The notes: generated from the letters alone by a model not told the origin. A stretch of 64,000 nt of DNA from Ferrimonas senticii DSM 18821 (GCF_000422665.1 NZ_KE383899.1:74915-138914), one strand, 5' to 3'; positions 8,594 to 18,645 are shown, numbered from the stretch's first letter. A program made the numbers and translations.

Positions 8594-10774
8594 ATGTCTA
8601 ATATTAAAACCACAACTCACAATGATGATGAGATTGATTTAAGTCGGCTTTTCGGTCATTTGCTCGAAGGGAGTAAACTGATCGTTGCGATTACCGCGGC
8701 TTTCGCCGCGGTTGGTGTGGCAATCGCCGTCATATCAACGCCAATCTATCAAGCTGATGCTCTTGTGCAGGTAGAAAGCAAATCCTCTGGGGTGCCAGGC
8801 CTTGGCGAGATGAGTGAGATGTTCGCAACCGAGAGCGAATCGGTCACTGAAATCGAAATCATCAAGTCGCGGATGGTACTTGGAGATGTCGTACATGCGC
8901 TGGATCTAACCACCGCCGTCACCCCCCAATACCTTCCAATAATTGGCAACTATTTGGCCCGTCGCAACCAACACAACCAGCCAAGCCAATGGCAGGGCTA
9001 TGCACTTGGCGGCGAACAAATTAACGTTGCAGAACTGCAAGTGCCTCGCAATTTATTGGGCCAAGCTTTAACCCTAGAAACCACCACATCAGGCTACCAA
9101 CTGCGCCTGGAGGACGAGGTGCTGTTGCAGGGCAAGATTGGTGAAAGTGTTAACCAAAACGGCATTAGTATCCGCATTAGTGAAATCAATGCAGCACTGG
9201 GCACTCGCTTTACCGTAAGCAAGTTGGATGAAATTACGGTTATCGAATCGCTTAAGCGAGACTTAGCTATCTCCGAGCGTGGCAAGCAAAGCGGCATTTT
9301 AGCGTTAACCCTGCAAGGCCAAGATAAACAACACTTGGTTGAGGTTCTCGATAAAGTGAGCCACTACTATCTGCTGCAGAACATCAAACGGATGTCTGCC
9401 GAAGCAGAAAATAGCTTACAATTTGTCGAGCAAAACCTGCCGGAAATGAAGGCCAAACTCGAACGCGCCGAAACCGCTTTGAACGATTTTCAAAGCACAG
9501 TGCGTTCCGTCGACATGAGCCTAGAAACCGAAGCGGTGCTAAAAAGCGTGGTTGAATATGAACGCCGCTTAAATGAGCTGAACATCAAAGAGACTGAGAT
9601 CCAACAGCTCTATACCCAATCGCACCCGGTTTACCAAGCGCTACTGCAGCAGCGACAAGATCTGCAACAACAAAAAGATGGCCTAACCAGCCAAATTGAA
9701 CAACTGCCAGAAACTCAACAACAGTTGCTGCGACTACGCCGTGATGTTGAAGTAGCGCAGACCATCTATCTGCAACTGCTCAATCACGCCCAAGAACTGG
9801 CCATTGTCAAAGCCTCCACCGTGGGTAACGTGCGGATCATTGATGCAGCGGTAGCTCAGGTGCAACCAATCAAACCGAAAAAGGCGCTGATTGCGGTACT
9901 TGCTACCTTACTGGGCTTTATGGCCTCGATCGCATTGGTGTTGGTTCGAGCCATGCTCAAACGTGGCGTAGAAACGCCAGAGCAGATCGAAGAACTTGGA
10001 CTGTCAGTCTACGCTTCGGTGCCTAAATCGGAATTCCAAGGATCATTAGAGACTCGACAGAAACGGCTATCCACTAAAACTAAGTTAGACGGCGGCCATG
10101 CACTGCTGGCGCATGTCAATCCGGCCGATCTGTCGGTTGAAGCCCTGCGCAGTCTGCGTACCAGTTTGCACTTTGCGATGCTCGAGTCGCAAAACAACAT
10201 CTTAATGCTATCCGGTCCAGCCCCTAATATTGGCAAGAGTTTTATCTCCGCCAACCTTGGCACGGTAATGGCCAATAGTGGTAGCAAGGTGCTGGTCATC
10301 GATGCCGATATGCGAAAAGGCTATATGCAACGGATGTTCGGCTGTTCATGGGATGATGGCTTGTCAGATTTCTTGGCCGGAAAAGTCAGTCGTGAGCAAA
10401 CTATCCGCTCAACCCTGGTTGACAACATGGACTTTGTGCCTCGTGGGCAAGTACCGCCAAACCCGGCGGAACTGTTGATGTTGCCAAAATTCCGTGAGTT
10501 TATGCAGTGGGCTTCGAGCAATTACGATTTAGTGATTATTGATACCCCGCCGATTTTAGCGGTGACCGATGCTGCCATCGTTGGTGCGATAGCCGGTACT
10601 TCAATCATGGTGGTCAAGCACCGTGAAACGCCACTAAAAGAGATTGAGTTCGCGGTACAACGGTTTGCCACCAGTGGCGTGCAGATCAAGGGGGTAATCC
10701 TCAACCAGTTGGTCAAACAAGCCGGAGGCTACGGCAACTACGGTTACTACCAATACGATTACAGCAGCAAATAA
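8594..10774 (+). CDS. wzc: Wzc-like tyrosine autokinase / polysaccharide co-polymerase
   Basis: The 726-residue inner-membrane protein has a Wzz domain. The first transmembrane helix is at about residues 29-50, the periplasmic coiled-coil part at about 260-400, and the second helix at about 430-455, after the PIKPKK motif. A cytoplasmic BY-kinase domain follows with Walker A GPAPNIGKS (541-549), Walker A' VLVIDADMR (566-574) and Walker B DLVIIDTPP (645-653). The C-terminus holds six tyrosines in the last 14 residues, the autophosphorylation cluster. It controls chain length and export with Wza and Wzb. A terminator follows immediately, and no glycosyltransferase, wzx or wzy gene is nearby. 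Confidence 0.95.
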   Translation: MSNIKTTTHNDDEIDLSRLFGHLLEGSKLIVAITAAFAAVGVAIAVISTPIYQADALVQVESKSSGVPGLGEMSEMFATESESVTEIEIIKSRMVLGDVVHALDLTTAVTPQYLPIIGNYLARRNQHNQPSQWQGYALGGEQINVAELQVPRNLLGQALTLETTTSGYQLRLEDEVLLQGKIGESVNQNGISIRISEINAALGTRFTVSKLDEITVIESLKRDLAISERGKQSGILALTLQGQDKQHLVEVLDKVSHYYLLQNIKRMSAEAENSLQFVEQNLPEMKAKLERAETALNDFQSTVRSVDMSLETEAVLKSVVEYERRLNELNIKETEIQQLYTQSHPVYQALLQQRQDLQQQKDGLTSQIEQLPETQQQLLRLRRDVEVAQTIYLQLLNHAQELAIVKASTVGNVRIIDAAVAQVQPIKPKKALIAVLATLLGFMASIALVLVRAMLKRGVETPEQIEELGLSVYASVPKSEFQGSLETRQKRLSTKTKLDGGHALLAHVNPADLSVEALRSLRTSLHFAMLESQNNILMLSGPAPNIGKSFISANLGTVMANSGSKVLVIDADMRKGYMQRMFGCSWDDGLSDFLAGKVSREQTIRSTLVDNMDFVPRGQVPPNPAELLMLPKFREFMQWASSNYDLVIIDTPPILAVTDAAIVGAIAGTSIMVVKHRETPLKEIEFAVQRFATSGVQIKGVILNQLVKQAGGYGNYGYYQYDYSSK

Positions 10775-10786
10775 ACCGGCTTAGTC

Positions 10787-10810
10787 AACGCCCACAGTGA
10801 TGTGGGCGTT
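10787..10810 (+). terminator. Terminator after wzc
   Basis: AACGCCCACA (10787-10796) pairs perfectly with TGTGGGCGTT (10801-10810) across a GTGA loop, followed by GTCATTTTTG. It lies 12 bases beyond the wzc stop and closes the trio. Confidence 0.88.
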
Positions 10811-10914
10811 GTCATTTTTGCCGCGTCTTGCCTCAAAGATCTGCCCAGCATCAATTGCTTAATCGACGATTTATGGCTAAAACCTGTCAGCAAGCCACTA
10901 TGAAGGAGTTTGCC

Positions 10915-11526
10915 GTGGATACCTTGAGCCTTAACGAAGCCCGCATCATCGGTTGTATGTTGGAGAAAGAAGCCACTACGCCGGACCAATATCCGCTCAC
11001 TTTAAACTCCCTGAAAAACGCCTGTAATCAGAAGAGCAATCGTGAGCCGGTGTTGTCCTTAAGTGACAACGAGATCAAACAAACCGTCGACCAACTGCTG
11101 CAAAAACGACTGCTGCAAGAAGAGAGCAGCGCTCGAGTAAGTAAGTACAAACACCGCTTCTGCAATACCCCATTCGGCGGCCTCAAACTCACCGATCAAG
11201 AACGCGCCATTATCTGCGTGTTGTTGCTACGTGGCCCACAAACCCCTGGTGAGCTGCGCTCCCGCACCAATCGTCAGTGTGAGTTTCGCGATGTCAGCGA
11301 AACCGAGCAGGTGCTGCAAACCTTAATTGGACGCGAATTAGTGGCCCAGTTGCCACGGGAAGCGGGCAAACGGGAAAGTCGTTATGGTCATCTGTTTTCC
11401 GGCGAGTTGACGATGGTCACCACCGCCGAGCTGGTTGCCGATGATAAAGCCCGGATTGCCGAGCTAGAAAAAGAGAACGCCATCCTTAAGCTGGAAATTG
11501 AGCGTTTAAAAGGGTTGTTAGCGTAA
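10915..11526 (+). CDS. yceH: YceH family protein (DUF480), winged-helix
   Basis: The protein has 203 residues from a GTG at 10915, chosen because AAGGAG (10903-10908) sits six bases upstream. Upstream in-frame ATGs at 10900 and 10876 are less well placed. It matches E. coli YceH along its length: [21 protein letters not shown] at the start, [25 protein letters not shown] and [13 protein letters not shown]. The family has two winged-helix domains and an unknown role. This protein adds a C-terminal coiled-coil of about 25 residues ([18 protein letters not shown]). Confidence 0.9.
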   Translation: MDTLSLNEARIIGCMLEKEATTPDQYPLTLNSLKNACNQKSNREPVLSLSDNEIKQTVDQLLQKRLLQEESSARVSKYKHRFCNTPFGGLKLTDQERAIICVLLLRGPQTPGELRSRTNRQCEFRDVSETEQVLQTLIGRELVAQLPREAGKRESRYGHLFSGELTMVTTAELVADDKARIAELEKENAILKLEIERLKGLLA

Positions 11527-11540
11527 GCCATTCCATAATC

Positions 11541-11590
11541 CAGGATGTGGATTAGGAGCTACAAGATAGGCTCCTAGGCCACATCCTTAG
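11541..11590. repeat. Long two-part hairpin between yceH and dinB
   Basis: AGGATGTGG (11542-11550) pairs with CCACATCCT (11579-11587), and inside it TAGGAGC (11553-11559) pairs with GCTCCTA (11570-11576). Both arms are perfect, but there is no T-run on either side, so it is not a typical intrinsic terminator. It lies between convergent genes and could be a REP-like palindrome, an mRNA 3'-end structure or a small mobile remnant. Confidence 0.6.
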
Positions 11591-11629
11591 CTTGTCTAAC
11601 GATATATATCAGCTAACCGACAACCGACC

Positions 11630-12682
11630 TTATATCGCCAACTGCAACTGCTGGCTGTCGTTATCATCCAAACTGACGCTTAACCCCACCAAGCGCACCC
11701 CTCGCCCCTCTGCACGCTGATAACCGGTTTGCAGCAAGGCACGGATAATCACCTCATCCAACTGGGTCGCCTGTCGTGACACCGTAGTTTGCTGAAAGTC
11801 ACTGAACTTGAGTTTCAGATGAATGCCTTTAAAAGCGCGGGTACCCAAACGCTGGGCTAACTTCGGCAACAGCTTGCGCAGCTCCAGCAAACATTCAGTT
11901 TCACTGCCTAAATCGGTCAGCAAGGTGGTTTCCGCGCCCACCGATTTACGCACCCGCTCACTAATCACCTCGCGATTATCAATCCCCTGCGCCCGCTGAT
12001 AGAGCACTGGACCAAACTTGCCGAGCCATTGCTCCAATGCCTCAGGGGTGTGCTGAAGAACGTCTGCGCCAAGGGTTAAGCCGCGCTCAGCCAGACGTTC
12101 GGCGGTTTTCGGACCAACCCCAGGAATTTTACGCAGTGGCAACTTAGCGGCGAACTCGGCGTTATGCTCCGGCAGCACCACACATTGGCCATTGGGCTTA
12201 TTTTCATCGGAGGCAATCTTCGCCAGAAACTTACAGTTGGCGATGCCAGCGGATGCGGTCAATCCCGTTTCGGCTAAGATCTCAGCTCGAATTTGCTGAG
12301 CCATCAAGGTCGCACTGCCGCGACACTGAGCGCTGTCGCTGACGTCCAAGAAAGCTTCGTCCAACGACAACGGTTCGATTTTAGCGGTGTAACGCTCGAA
12401 GATGGCGCGGATCTGCTTGGAGATCTCGACATAGACCGCCATCCGTCCTGGCACAATAATTAACTGTGGACAACGTCGCAGCGCTTCGCTGCTGGGCATG
12501 GCACTGCGCACCCCAAAAGCACGGGCTTCGTAATTACAGGTCGACAACACCCCACGGCCACCAGCACGACCACCAACCGCCACCGGCTTGCCAGCCAGTT
12601 CTGGATTATCGCGCACCTCGACCGCCGCGTAGAAGCAGTCCATATCAATATGAATGATTTTGCGCGAATGAGGGGATGACAT
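11630..12682 (-). CDS. dinB: DinB, DNA polymerase IV (Y family)
   Basis: The 350-residue translesion polymerase has the catalytic motifs HIDMDCFYAAVE (Asp13 and Asp15) and SLDEA (residues 106-110, Asp108/Glu109), the TASAGIANCKFLAKIASD block, the helix-hairpin-helix KIPGVGPKTAERL, and a C-terminal little-finger domain. It ends without a clear beta-clamp peptide beyond LQLAI, which may serve as one. I chose the ATG at 12682; the frame runs a little further upstream. A LexA box lies 25 bases upstream (12707-12722), so SOS induction is expected. Confidence 0.95.
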   Translation of the reverse strand: MSSPHSRKIIHIDMDCFYAAVEVRDNPELAGKPVAVGGRAGGRGVLSTCNYEARAFGVRSAMPSSEALRRCPQLIIVPGRMAVYVEISKQIRAIFERYTAKIEPLSLDEAFLDVSDSAQCRGSATLMAQQIRAEILAETGLTASAGIANCKFLAKIASDENKPNGQCVVLPEHNAEFAAKLPLRKIPGVGPKTAERLAERGLTLGADVLQHTPEALEQWLGKFGPVLYQRAQGIDNREVISERVRKSVGAETTLLTDLGSETECLLELRKLLPKLAQRLGTRAFKGIHLKLKFSDFQQTTVSRQATQLDEVIIRALLQTGYQRAEGRGVRLVGLSVSLDDNDSQQLQLAI

Positions 12683-12706
12683 AGCGACGAAAAACCGAAC
12701 CAAAAA

Positions 12707-12722
12707 CTGTATATAGATACAG
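12707..12722 (-). promoter_or_regulatory. LexA (SOS) box of dinB
   Basis: CTGTATATAGATACAG has the perfect CTGT-N8-ACAG form with the AT-rich centre of the gammaproteobacterial LexA operator, flanked by AA and TT. It sits 25 bases upstream of the dinB start codon. No other gene begins here, so its target is clear. Confidence 0.88.
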
Positions 12723-12770
12723 TTAAGTTTAGCGCCAGCCTAACAGTCAGACAATTCTCCTCGCCAAAAA

Positions 12771-12800
12771 AACGCCGAGGTAGCAAACCACCTCGGCGTT
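12771..12800 (-). terminator. Terminator of the nqr operon
   Basis: AACGCCGAGGT (12771-12781) and ACCTCGGCGTT (12790-12800) form an 11-base perfect stem. On the minus strand the second arm runs into seven Ts (12765-12771 region). It lies 22 bases beyond the nqrM stop and ends the leftward operon. Confidence 0.92.
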
Positions 12801-12821
12801 AAATCTAACGGGGATAATCGT

Positions 12822-13043
12822 TTAAATAATGCGGTCCTGCTGCAGTTTGGCTGCTCGCGCTTCTTCCGCCATCTTGGCTTTGCGCTTATCGCAAGGCTCT
12901 GGGCAATCGCAGGCTTTATCAACCCCGACATTGGCAAGGCCACCACAAGAACCACTGACGCTCTTGCGCTTGATAATGTAGCCCACCGACATCAGCACAA
13001 ACACCGATAAAAAAATTACAAAGGTGGCAAAAACAGTCTGCAT
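12822..13043 (-). CDS. nqrM: NqrM, Na+-NQR maturation factor
   Basis: The 73-residue protein has one N-terminal transmembrane helix (about residues 5-24) and then four cysteines, Cys33, Cys45, Cys47 and Cys51, in GSCGG and ACDCPEPC. This matches NqrM (formerly DUF539), which delivers iron for the Cys cluster between the NqrD and NqrE subunits. It is the last gene of the operon, 42 bases after apbE, as in Vibrio. A good GGAGTAA ribosome site precedes the ATG. Confidence 0.93.
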   Translation of the reverse strand: MQTVFATFVIFLSVFVLMSVGYIIKRKSVSGSCGGLANVGVDKACDCPEPCDKRKAKMAEEARAAKLQQDRII

Positions 13044-13085
13044 CGATAGTTACTCCTTTATCTATCAGTACCTACCGCAGGCCAC

Positions 13086-14138
13086 TCAATCCGCTAAAAA
13101 CGGCTTAAAGGCGCTGCTGTAAGCAGTATCAAACTCACCATCGAGGCGTTTTTCAATCAACATCACCGCCAAGTTATTGGCCTCAGCGTACGCCAGAGAG
13201 GCCTCTTTACCCATCACACTAAAAGCGGTGGCAAGACCATCGGCACGCATGCTGGATGCCGTGATCACTGTCACAGATGCTAATCGATTGGTAATCGGCT
13301 TACCACTGCGTGGATCAATCAAGTGCGAGAAACGGATCCCGTCTTGTTCAAAGAAATTGCGGTAATCGCCGGAGGTCGCCACCGCGTTATTACCCGGCTC
13401 TATCACCTCAAAGATCTGCCGGCCGTTGGGATCGGGCCGCTCTACAGCAATCCGCCACGGCTGCTCATCGAGCTTGGTGCCGCGAATGCGCAGTTCACCG
13501 CCGATCTCGACCATATAGTTGCCGATATCGTGCTGCTCCAACAGATCCGCCACTACATCGACCCCATAACCTTTAGCAATGGCGGAAAAGTTCAAGGTAA
13601 GCAATGGATCGGATTTCGCCAGTGCCTTATCGGTCAGCGTTAACTTATCCATCCCGACCATCATCAACGCGGTGGCCATCTCCCGACTGGACGGCGCTCT
13701 ATCCACCTGACCTTGTGGTCCAAAGCCCCACAGGTCAATCAATGGCGCAATGGTTACATCTAAGGCACCGTCGGTAACTTGCGACAGCCACAGCGATTCC
13801 GCCATCACAATCGCGAAGTCCTCGTCGATGGTCATCGGTGCCGTTGAGCTGGACGCATTGAACTGACTGATCAGCGAGTCGCTCTGGTAATGCGACATCG
13901 ACCGGTTGACCGCCACTAGCCGTTGGTCAATCTCCGCTTGGATCTGCTCGGCTTGATCGGCATCACCAATCCAACTGATGTGGTAAGTAGTGCCCATAGT
14001 GGTGCCGGCGATCTTGACCAGCTCAGGGCCAAAGCTCCAGCCACTAACACGCCAACCACTCAGGCCGACTAAAACAACAAGGGCTAGCCCGATAGGGGCT
14101 AGCACCTTGATTCGAAGAGTACTAAACATCTCGTTCAT
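13086..14138 (-). CDS. apbE: ApbE, FAD:protein FMN transferase
   Basis: The 350-residue protein attaches FMN to the threonines of NqrB and NqrC (SGAT motifs, visible in both subunits here). Family motifs seen are GTTMGTTYHIS, the AIAKGYGVD substrate loop, VEIGGELR, ATSGDYRNFF, SHLIDPRSGKP and the metal-site block ASSMRADGLATAF. The N-terminal helix (about residues 12-29) lacks the lipobox cysteine present in many ApbE proteins (GLSGW in its place), so it is probably a signal anchor. It lies 14 bases after nqrF. Confidence 0.93.
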   Translation of the reverse strand: MNEMFSTLRIKVLAPIGLALVVLVGLSGWRVSGWSFGPELVKIAGTTMGTTYHISWIGDADQAEQIQAEIDQRLVAVNRSMSHYQSDSLISQFNASSSTAPMTIDEDFAIVMAESLWLSQVTDGALDVTIAPLIDLWGFGPQGQVDRAPSSREMATALMMVGMDKLTLTDKALAKSDPLLTLNFSAIAKGYGVDVVADLLEQHDIGNYMVEIGGELRIRGTKLDEQPWRIAVERPDPNGRQIFEVIEPGNNAVATSGDYRNFFEQDGIRFSHLIDPRSGKPITNRLASVTVITASSMRADGLATAFSVMGKEASLAYAEANNLAVMLIEKRLDGEFDTAYSSAFKPFLAD

Positions 14139-14152
14139 TCATAGATTCAGTG

Positions 14153-15382
14153 TTAACCACCAAAATCATCCAACAGAATGTTTTCATCTTCAACACCCAG
14201 ATCTTTCAGCATCTGGATCACCGCGGCGTTCATCATCGGTGGTCCACACATGTAGAACTCACAATCCTCAGGCGCATCATGATCCTTAAGGTAGTTCTCA
14301 TACAAGACGTTGTGGATAAAGCCGGTGTAGCCATCCCAGTTGTCTTCCGGTTGCGGATCCGACAGCGCCACATGCCACTTAAAGTTGTCGTTCTCCGCCT
14401 GCAGGCCATCGAAGTCTTCAACGTAGAACATCTCTCGCTTGGAACGGGCACCGTACCAGAAGGTGATCTTACGTTTTGAATTCAGGCGCTTAAGCTGATC
14501 GAAGATGTGCGAGCGCATCGGCGCCATGCCAGCACCACCGCCAACAAACACCATTTCCGCTTCAGTCTCTTTGGCAAAGAACTCACCAAACGGGCCTGAA
14601 ATCATCACCTTGTCACCGGCCTTGAGGCTCCAGATGTAGGATGACATCTTGCCCGGTGGTAGCTCCATATTGCGTGGTGGCGGGGTGGCGATCCGGACGT
14701 TAAGCATAATGATGCCCTCCTCTTCCGGATAGTTGGCCATTGAGTACGCCCGCAATACCGGCTCGTCACACTTAGACTCTAATTTGAAGAAGCCAAAGTG
14801 CTCCCAGTCACCGCGATACTCTTCCGGCACATCAAAATCGGCGTACTTAACGTGGTGCTTTGGCGCTTCAATCTGGATGTAACCACCAGCGCGGAATGGT
14901 ACCGATTCGCCATCGGGGATCCGCAGCTTCAGCTCTTTAATGAAAGTGGCTTTGTTATCGTTGGAGATAACCTCGCACTCCCATTGCTTAACCCCGAACA
15001 CCTCTTCTGGCAGCTCAATCTGCATATCTTGCTTGACCGCCACCTGACACGCCAAGCGACAGCCTTCGCGCGCCTCACGCTTGTTCACGTGGCTGGTTTC
15101 GGTCGGCAGGATATCGCCGCCACCCTCATGCACTTTTACTCGGCACTGACCGCAAGAGCCACCGCCGCCACAGGCTGAGGAGATAAAGATGCCGTTACCG
15201 GCCAGTGCGCCCAACAGTTTGTCGCCGGGAGTGGTGGTGATCGCCTTATCGGCGTCACCGTTGATGCTAATGGTGACGTCACCGCTGGGTACCAGCTTGG
15301 ACTTGGCGAACATAATCACCAATACCAGCACGGTTACGATTGCGGTAAACATCCCTACGCCGAGTACAATTTCCATCGACAA
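14153..15382 (-). CDS. nqrF: NqrF, NADH-oxidising subunit of Na+-NQR
   Basis: The 409-residue subunit has an N-terminal membrane anchor (about residues 5-25). The ferredoxin-type 2Fe-2S domain has ligands Cys71, Cys77, Cys80 and Cys112, and the FAD/NADH reductase domain has RAYSMANYP (flavin contact), [11 protein letters not shown] and a C-terminal FYMCGPPMM. It takes electrons from NADH and passes them through FAD and the iron-sulfur cluster into the membrane subunits. It starts 28 bases after nqrE. Confidence 0.97.
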   Translation of the reverse strand: MSMEIVLGVGMFTAIVTVLVLVIMFAKSKLVPSGDVTISINGDADKAITTTPGDKLLGALAGNGIFISSACGGGGSCGQCRVKVHEGGGDILPTETSHVNKREAREGCRLACQVAVKQDMQIELPEEVFGVKQWECEVISNDNKATFIKELKLRIPDGESVPFRAGGYIQIEAPKHHVKYADFDVPEEYRGDWEHFGFFKLESKCDEPVLRAYSMANYPEEEGIIMLNVRIATPPPRNMELPPGKMSSYIWSLKAGDKVMISGPFGEFFAKETEAEMVFVGGGAGMAPMRSHIFDQLKRLNSKRKITFWYGARSKREMFYVEDFDGLQAENDNFKWHVALSDPQPEDNWDGYTGFIHNVLYENYLKDHDAPEDCEFYMCGPPMMNAAVIQMLKDLGVEDENILLDDFGG

Positions 15383-15410
15383 ATCCTTTTCTTACTACGT
15401 TCTCGGCCGC

Positions 15411-16019
15411 TTACAGCGACACCCCGGAGAAGGACATAAAGCCCAGCGCCATCAAACCGGCGGTGACGAAAGTGATCCCCAGACCACGCAAACCGTCTGG
15501 CACATCGGCGTACTTCATCTTCTCACGGATGGAGGCCAGCAATACCAGCGCCATCGCCCAGCCAACCCCGGCACCCAAACCGAACACTACCGATTCAGCG
15601 AAGTTGTAATCCTTGTTAGCCATAAAGGATACGGCGCCGAAAATTGCACAGTTCACGGTGATCAGTGGCAGGAAAATGCCCAGCGCGTTGTACAGCGGCG
15701 GGAAGTACTTATCCAAGGTCATCTCAAGGATCTGCACCAAGGCCGCAATCACCCCGATAAAGGTGATAAAGCTTAAGAAGCTTAAGTCCGCTTCCGGCAG
15801 ACCAGCCCACGCCAGCGCCCCAGGGGCTAATACATTGGAGTAGATCAATTGGTTTACCGGCACCGCTAGGGTCAGTACCACAATCACGGCAACCCCGAGG
15901 CCAATGGCAGTAGAGACTTTCTTCGATACCGCCAAAAAGGTACACATCCCCAAGAAGAAGCTCAGCGCCATGTTCTCGATAAAGATCGCCCGTACAAATA
16001 GGCTAATGTACTGTTCCAT
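15411..16019 (-). CDS. nqrE: NqrE, membrane subunit of Na+-NQR
   Basis: The 202-residue protein has six predicted helices and belongs to the NqrDE/RnfAE family. The conserved [20 protein letters not shown] block is near the N-terminus and [10 protein letters not shown] in the middle. NqrD and NqrE are inverted homologues, and each supplies cysteines for an iron centre between them. The gene lies five bases after nqrD. Confidence 0.97.
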   Translation of the reverse strand: MEQYISLFVRAIFIENMALSFFLGMCTFLAVSKKVSTAIGLGVAVIVVLTLAVPVNQLIYSNVLAPGALAWAGLPEADLSFLSFITFIGVIAALVQILEMTLDKYFPPLYNALGIFLPLITVNCAIFGAVSFMANKDYNFAESVVFGLGAGVGWAMALVLLASIREKMKYADVPDGLRGLGITFVTAGLMALGFMSFSGVSL

Positions 16020-16024
16020 GCCAA

Positions 16025-16657
16025 TTACTCCTTAGGCTCAACTTGGTCTGGCTTCCACGTGCGCAGCACCCAGATAAAGAAGCCAATCAGGAAGAACGCA
16101 CTTGGTGGGAACGACATCAAGCCGTTGGGGTAGTACCAGCCGCCCTCAGATACCTTGGTAAAGATCTCAACCCCAAACAGGGTGCCGTTACCAAACAGTT
16201 CGCGGAAGAAACCAACGGTCAACAGGATCACCGAGTAACCCAAACCGTTACCGATGCCATCAACCAAAGAGCGCAGCGGTGGCTCTTTCATGGCAAAGGC
16301 TTCGGCGCGGCCCATCACGATACAGTTGGTGATGATCAAACCAACGAATACCGATAACTGCTTAGAGATTTCAAAGGCATAGGCTTTGAGGATCTGATCC
16401 ACCACAATCACCAGCGAGGCGATCACCGTCATCTGCACAATGATCCGCACGCTTGAAGGGATGTGATGTCGCATCATCGAGATAAACAGATTAGAGAACA
16501 TGGTCACCGCGGTCAGGGCCAGTGACATCACCAGCGCGGTCTCCATTCGAGTAGTCACCGCCAGCGCCGAGCACACCCCCAACACCTGCAGCGCAATGGG
16601 GTTGTTGGCCCAAATCGGACCAATCAGAACCTCTTTTAACGACTGCTGATTAGCCAT
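16025..16657 (-). CDS. nqrD: NqrD, membrane subunit of Na+-NQR
   Basis: The 210-residue protein has six predicted helices and the NqrDE-family motifs [17 protein letters not shown] and [12 protein letters not shown]. It starts eight bases inside the end of nqrC, so translation should be coupled. It forms the membrane core with NqrB and NqrE. Confidence 0.97.
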   Translation of the reverse strand: MANQQSLKEVLIGPIWANNPIALQVLGVCSALAVTTRMETALVMSLALTAVTMFSNLFISMMRHHIPSSVRIIVQMTVIASLVIVVDQILKAYAFEISKQLSVFVGLIITNCIVMGRAEAFAMKEPPLRSLVDGIGNGLGYSVILLTVGFFRELFGNGTLFGVEIFTKVSEGGWYYPNGLMSFPPSAFFLIGFFIWVLRTWKPDQVEPKE

Positions 16658-17426
16658 TGTTCAGACCTCCTTGTCGTGCTTTGGCGATAAATGGTCCATA
16701 GCCTTCGGCGCCCAGCCAAAACTGCAGGCTGTTGGTGACGCCGTTACTGGTTAGGGTTGCGCCGGACAAGCCATCAACCCCGTGGATATCGCCGGGCTTA
16801 GCGCCGCCTTTAACCACTTCAATGGCGATCTCACCATTGGCATCAAACGCTTGTTTGTTTGGCCACAGTGCCTTCCATTTTGGGTTTTCCACCTCAGCAC
16901 CGAGGCCGGGGGTTTCCCCCTGCTCGTAATAGACCATCGCTTTAATGGTGTTGAGATCGTCGGCATCCAGCGCCAAGAAGCCATACATGATCGACCACAG
17001 ACCGTAGCCGTGTACCGGCAAAATCAAGGTGTCAACGTCGCCGCTGGCGTCTTTAACCAGATACACCAAGCCGTTATCAGCACGGCGACTGATAGAGGCG
17101 ATGTCATTGGCAGGCTCTTGCGAGGATTCCGGATCTCGCGCCGCTTTGCGCTGATCAAAAGTAACCGCATCAATGCTGCTGTTGAAACTGCCGCTGGCAA
17201 AGTCCACCACTCGTGGCTCAACATACTTGCCGTACGTGGCAGCGATATCGCCACCTTCAACGGCAATGCCGGCGGCTTCTAAGATGAACTTCTGCTTATC
17301 TTGCAGCTTGTTTTGGATCTGAGTGGGCTTCAGTGCCACCGCAGTCCCCGACACCACCAGCGAACACACTAGGCACAGACCCAGTACCACAGCGACGGTT
17401 TTGCCAAAGGTTTCGTTCTTAGCCAT
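16650..17426 (-). CDS. nqrC: NqrC, FMN-carrying periplasmic-facing subunit of Na+-NQR
   Basis: The 258-residue subunit has one N-terminal helix (about residues 9-31) and an FMN-binding domain ending in [10 protein letters not shown], where Thr224 carries the covalent FMN. I chose the ATG at 17426 because the protein then begins MAKNETFGK, as in known NqrC; GGAGG at 17437-17441 is a plausible ribosome site. This start overlaps the last eight bases of nqrB. The frame is open to 17465, but the extra residues do not resemble the family. Confidence 0.95.
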   Translation of the reverse strand: MAKNETFGKTVAVVLGLCLVCSLVVSGTAVALKPTQIQNKLQDKQKFILEAAGIAVEGGDIAATYGKYVEPRVVDFASGSFNSSIDAVTFDQRKAARDPESSQEPANDIASISRRADNGLVYLVKDASGDVDTLILPVHGYGLWSIMYGFLALDADDLNTIKAMVYYEQGETPGLGAEVENPKWKALWPNKQAFDANGEIAIEVVKGGAKPGDIHGVDGLSGATLTSNGVTNSLQFWLGAEGYGPFIAKARQGGLNNG

Positions 17427-18645
17427 GGCGTGCCAACCTCCGTTTGATATTGGACTGAGCAACAAAGTAATCGAACAGCGGTGCCCACAAGTTAGCGAAC
17501 AAGATCGCCAGCATCATCCCCTCTGGGTAAGCCGGGTTAACCACGCGGATCAACACCACCATCACCCCAATCAACGCGCCATAGGCCCACTTACCTTTGT
17601 TGGTAAACGAAGCCGAAACAGGATCGGTCGCCATAAAGAACATGCCGAAGGCGAAACCGCCCATCACCAAGTGCCAAGTCCACGGCACGTTGAACATGCT
17701 GTTGCTGTCGGAACCGATAAGGTTAAACAGTGACGCGGTGGCAATCATCCCGGCCATCACCCCCAGCACAATCCGCCATGAGGCGATGCGAGCATAAATA
17801 ATCGCCAGACCACCGATCAGCAGCGCCAAGGTGCTGGTTTCACCAACCGAACCTTGGATGGTGCCGACAAAGCTGTTCCACCACAGCGGATCCGAGAACG
17901 CCTGCATCCAACCGTAGTTGGCAAAGTCGACCGCCCCAGACGCCGCTTGTGACAGCATGGTCGCGCCAGAGTAACCGTCAGCGGCAACCCACACTTCATC
18001 ACCGGAGATCTGCGCTGGGTAGGCAAAAAACAGGAAGGCACGACCGGCCAGTGCTGGATTTAAGAAGTTACGGCCGGTGCCACCAAACAGCTCCTTGGCC
18101 ACCACCACACCGAAGGTGATCCCCAAGGCCACCTGCCACAGTGGAATGGTGGCTGGCAGCGTCAGCGCAAACAGCACCGAGGTAACAAAGAAGCCTTCGT
18201 TGATCTCATGCTTACGCACCGAGGCAAACACCACCTCCCAAAAACCACCGACCGCGAAGGTGACCGCGTAGATTGGCAGGAAGAAACAGGCGCCGTAGAA
18301 CATCAACCCGCCGACCCCAAGATCGGCGTTCATCTGGCCACCAACGGCTTCAAACAACGCCACTTGCCACACGTCTGGGGTGGCAAACCCGGCCGCCAGC
18401 GCTTCTTGCGCCTGCAGGCCGACGTTGTACATACCGAAGAACATCGCTGGAAAGGTACACAACCACACGGTGATCATCATTCGCTTCAAATCGATATTGT
18501 CACGAACGTGAGTGCCGCCCTTGGTGGTGCTGCCCGGGGTGTAGAGAATGGTGGCGACCGCCTCATAGAGGGCGTACCACTTCTCATGTTTGCCGCCCTT
18601 TTCAAAGTGCGGCTCAATCTTTTCAATGAAGTTTTTTAAGCTCAT
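17419..18645 (-). CDS. nqrB: NqrB, core membrane subunit of Na+-NQR
   Basis: The 408-residue protein has about ten helices and the covalent FMN motif [11 protein letters not shown] (Thr229). It also has the [15 protein letters not shown] segment conserved in NqrB/RnfD. NqrB carries FMN and riboflavin and forms the sodium path and the quinone site. Its ATG overlaps the nqrA stop by one base. Confidence 0.97.
   Translation of the reverse strand: MSLKNFIEKIEPHFEKGGKHEKWYALYEAVATILYTPGSTTKGGTHVRDNIDLKRMMITVWLCTFPAMFFGMYNVGLQAQEALAAGFATPDVWQVALFEAVGGQMNADLGVGGLMFYGACFFLPIYAVTFAVGGFWEVVFASVRKHEINEGFFVTSVLFALTLPATIPLWQVALGITFGVVVAKELFGGTGRNFLNPALAGRAFLFFAYPAQISGDEVWVAADGYSGATMLSQAASGAVDFANYGWMQAFSDPLWWNSFVGTIQGSVGETSTLALLIGGLAIIYARIASWRIVLGVMAGMIATASLFNLIGSDSNSMFNVPWTWHLVMGGFAFGMFFMATDPVSASFTNKGKWAYGALIGVMVVLIRVVNPAYPEGMMLAILFANLWAPLFDYFVAQSNIKRRLARHG

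Noticed and set aside
11541-11590. The yceH-dinB hairpin as a normal terminator
   Set aside because: No T-run follows on either strand.
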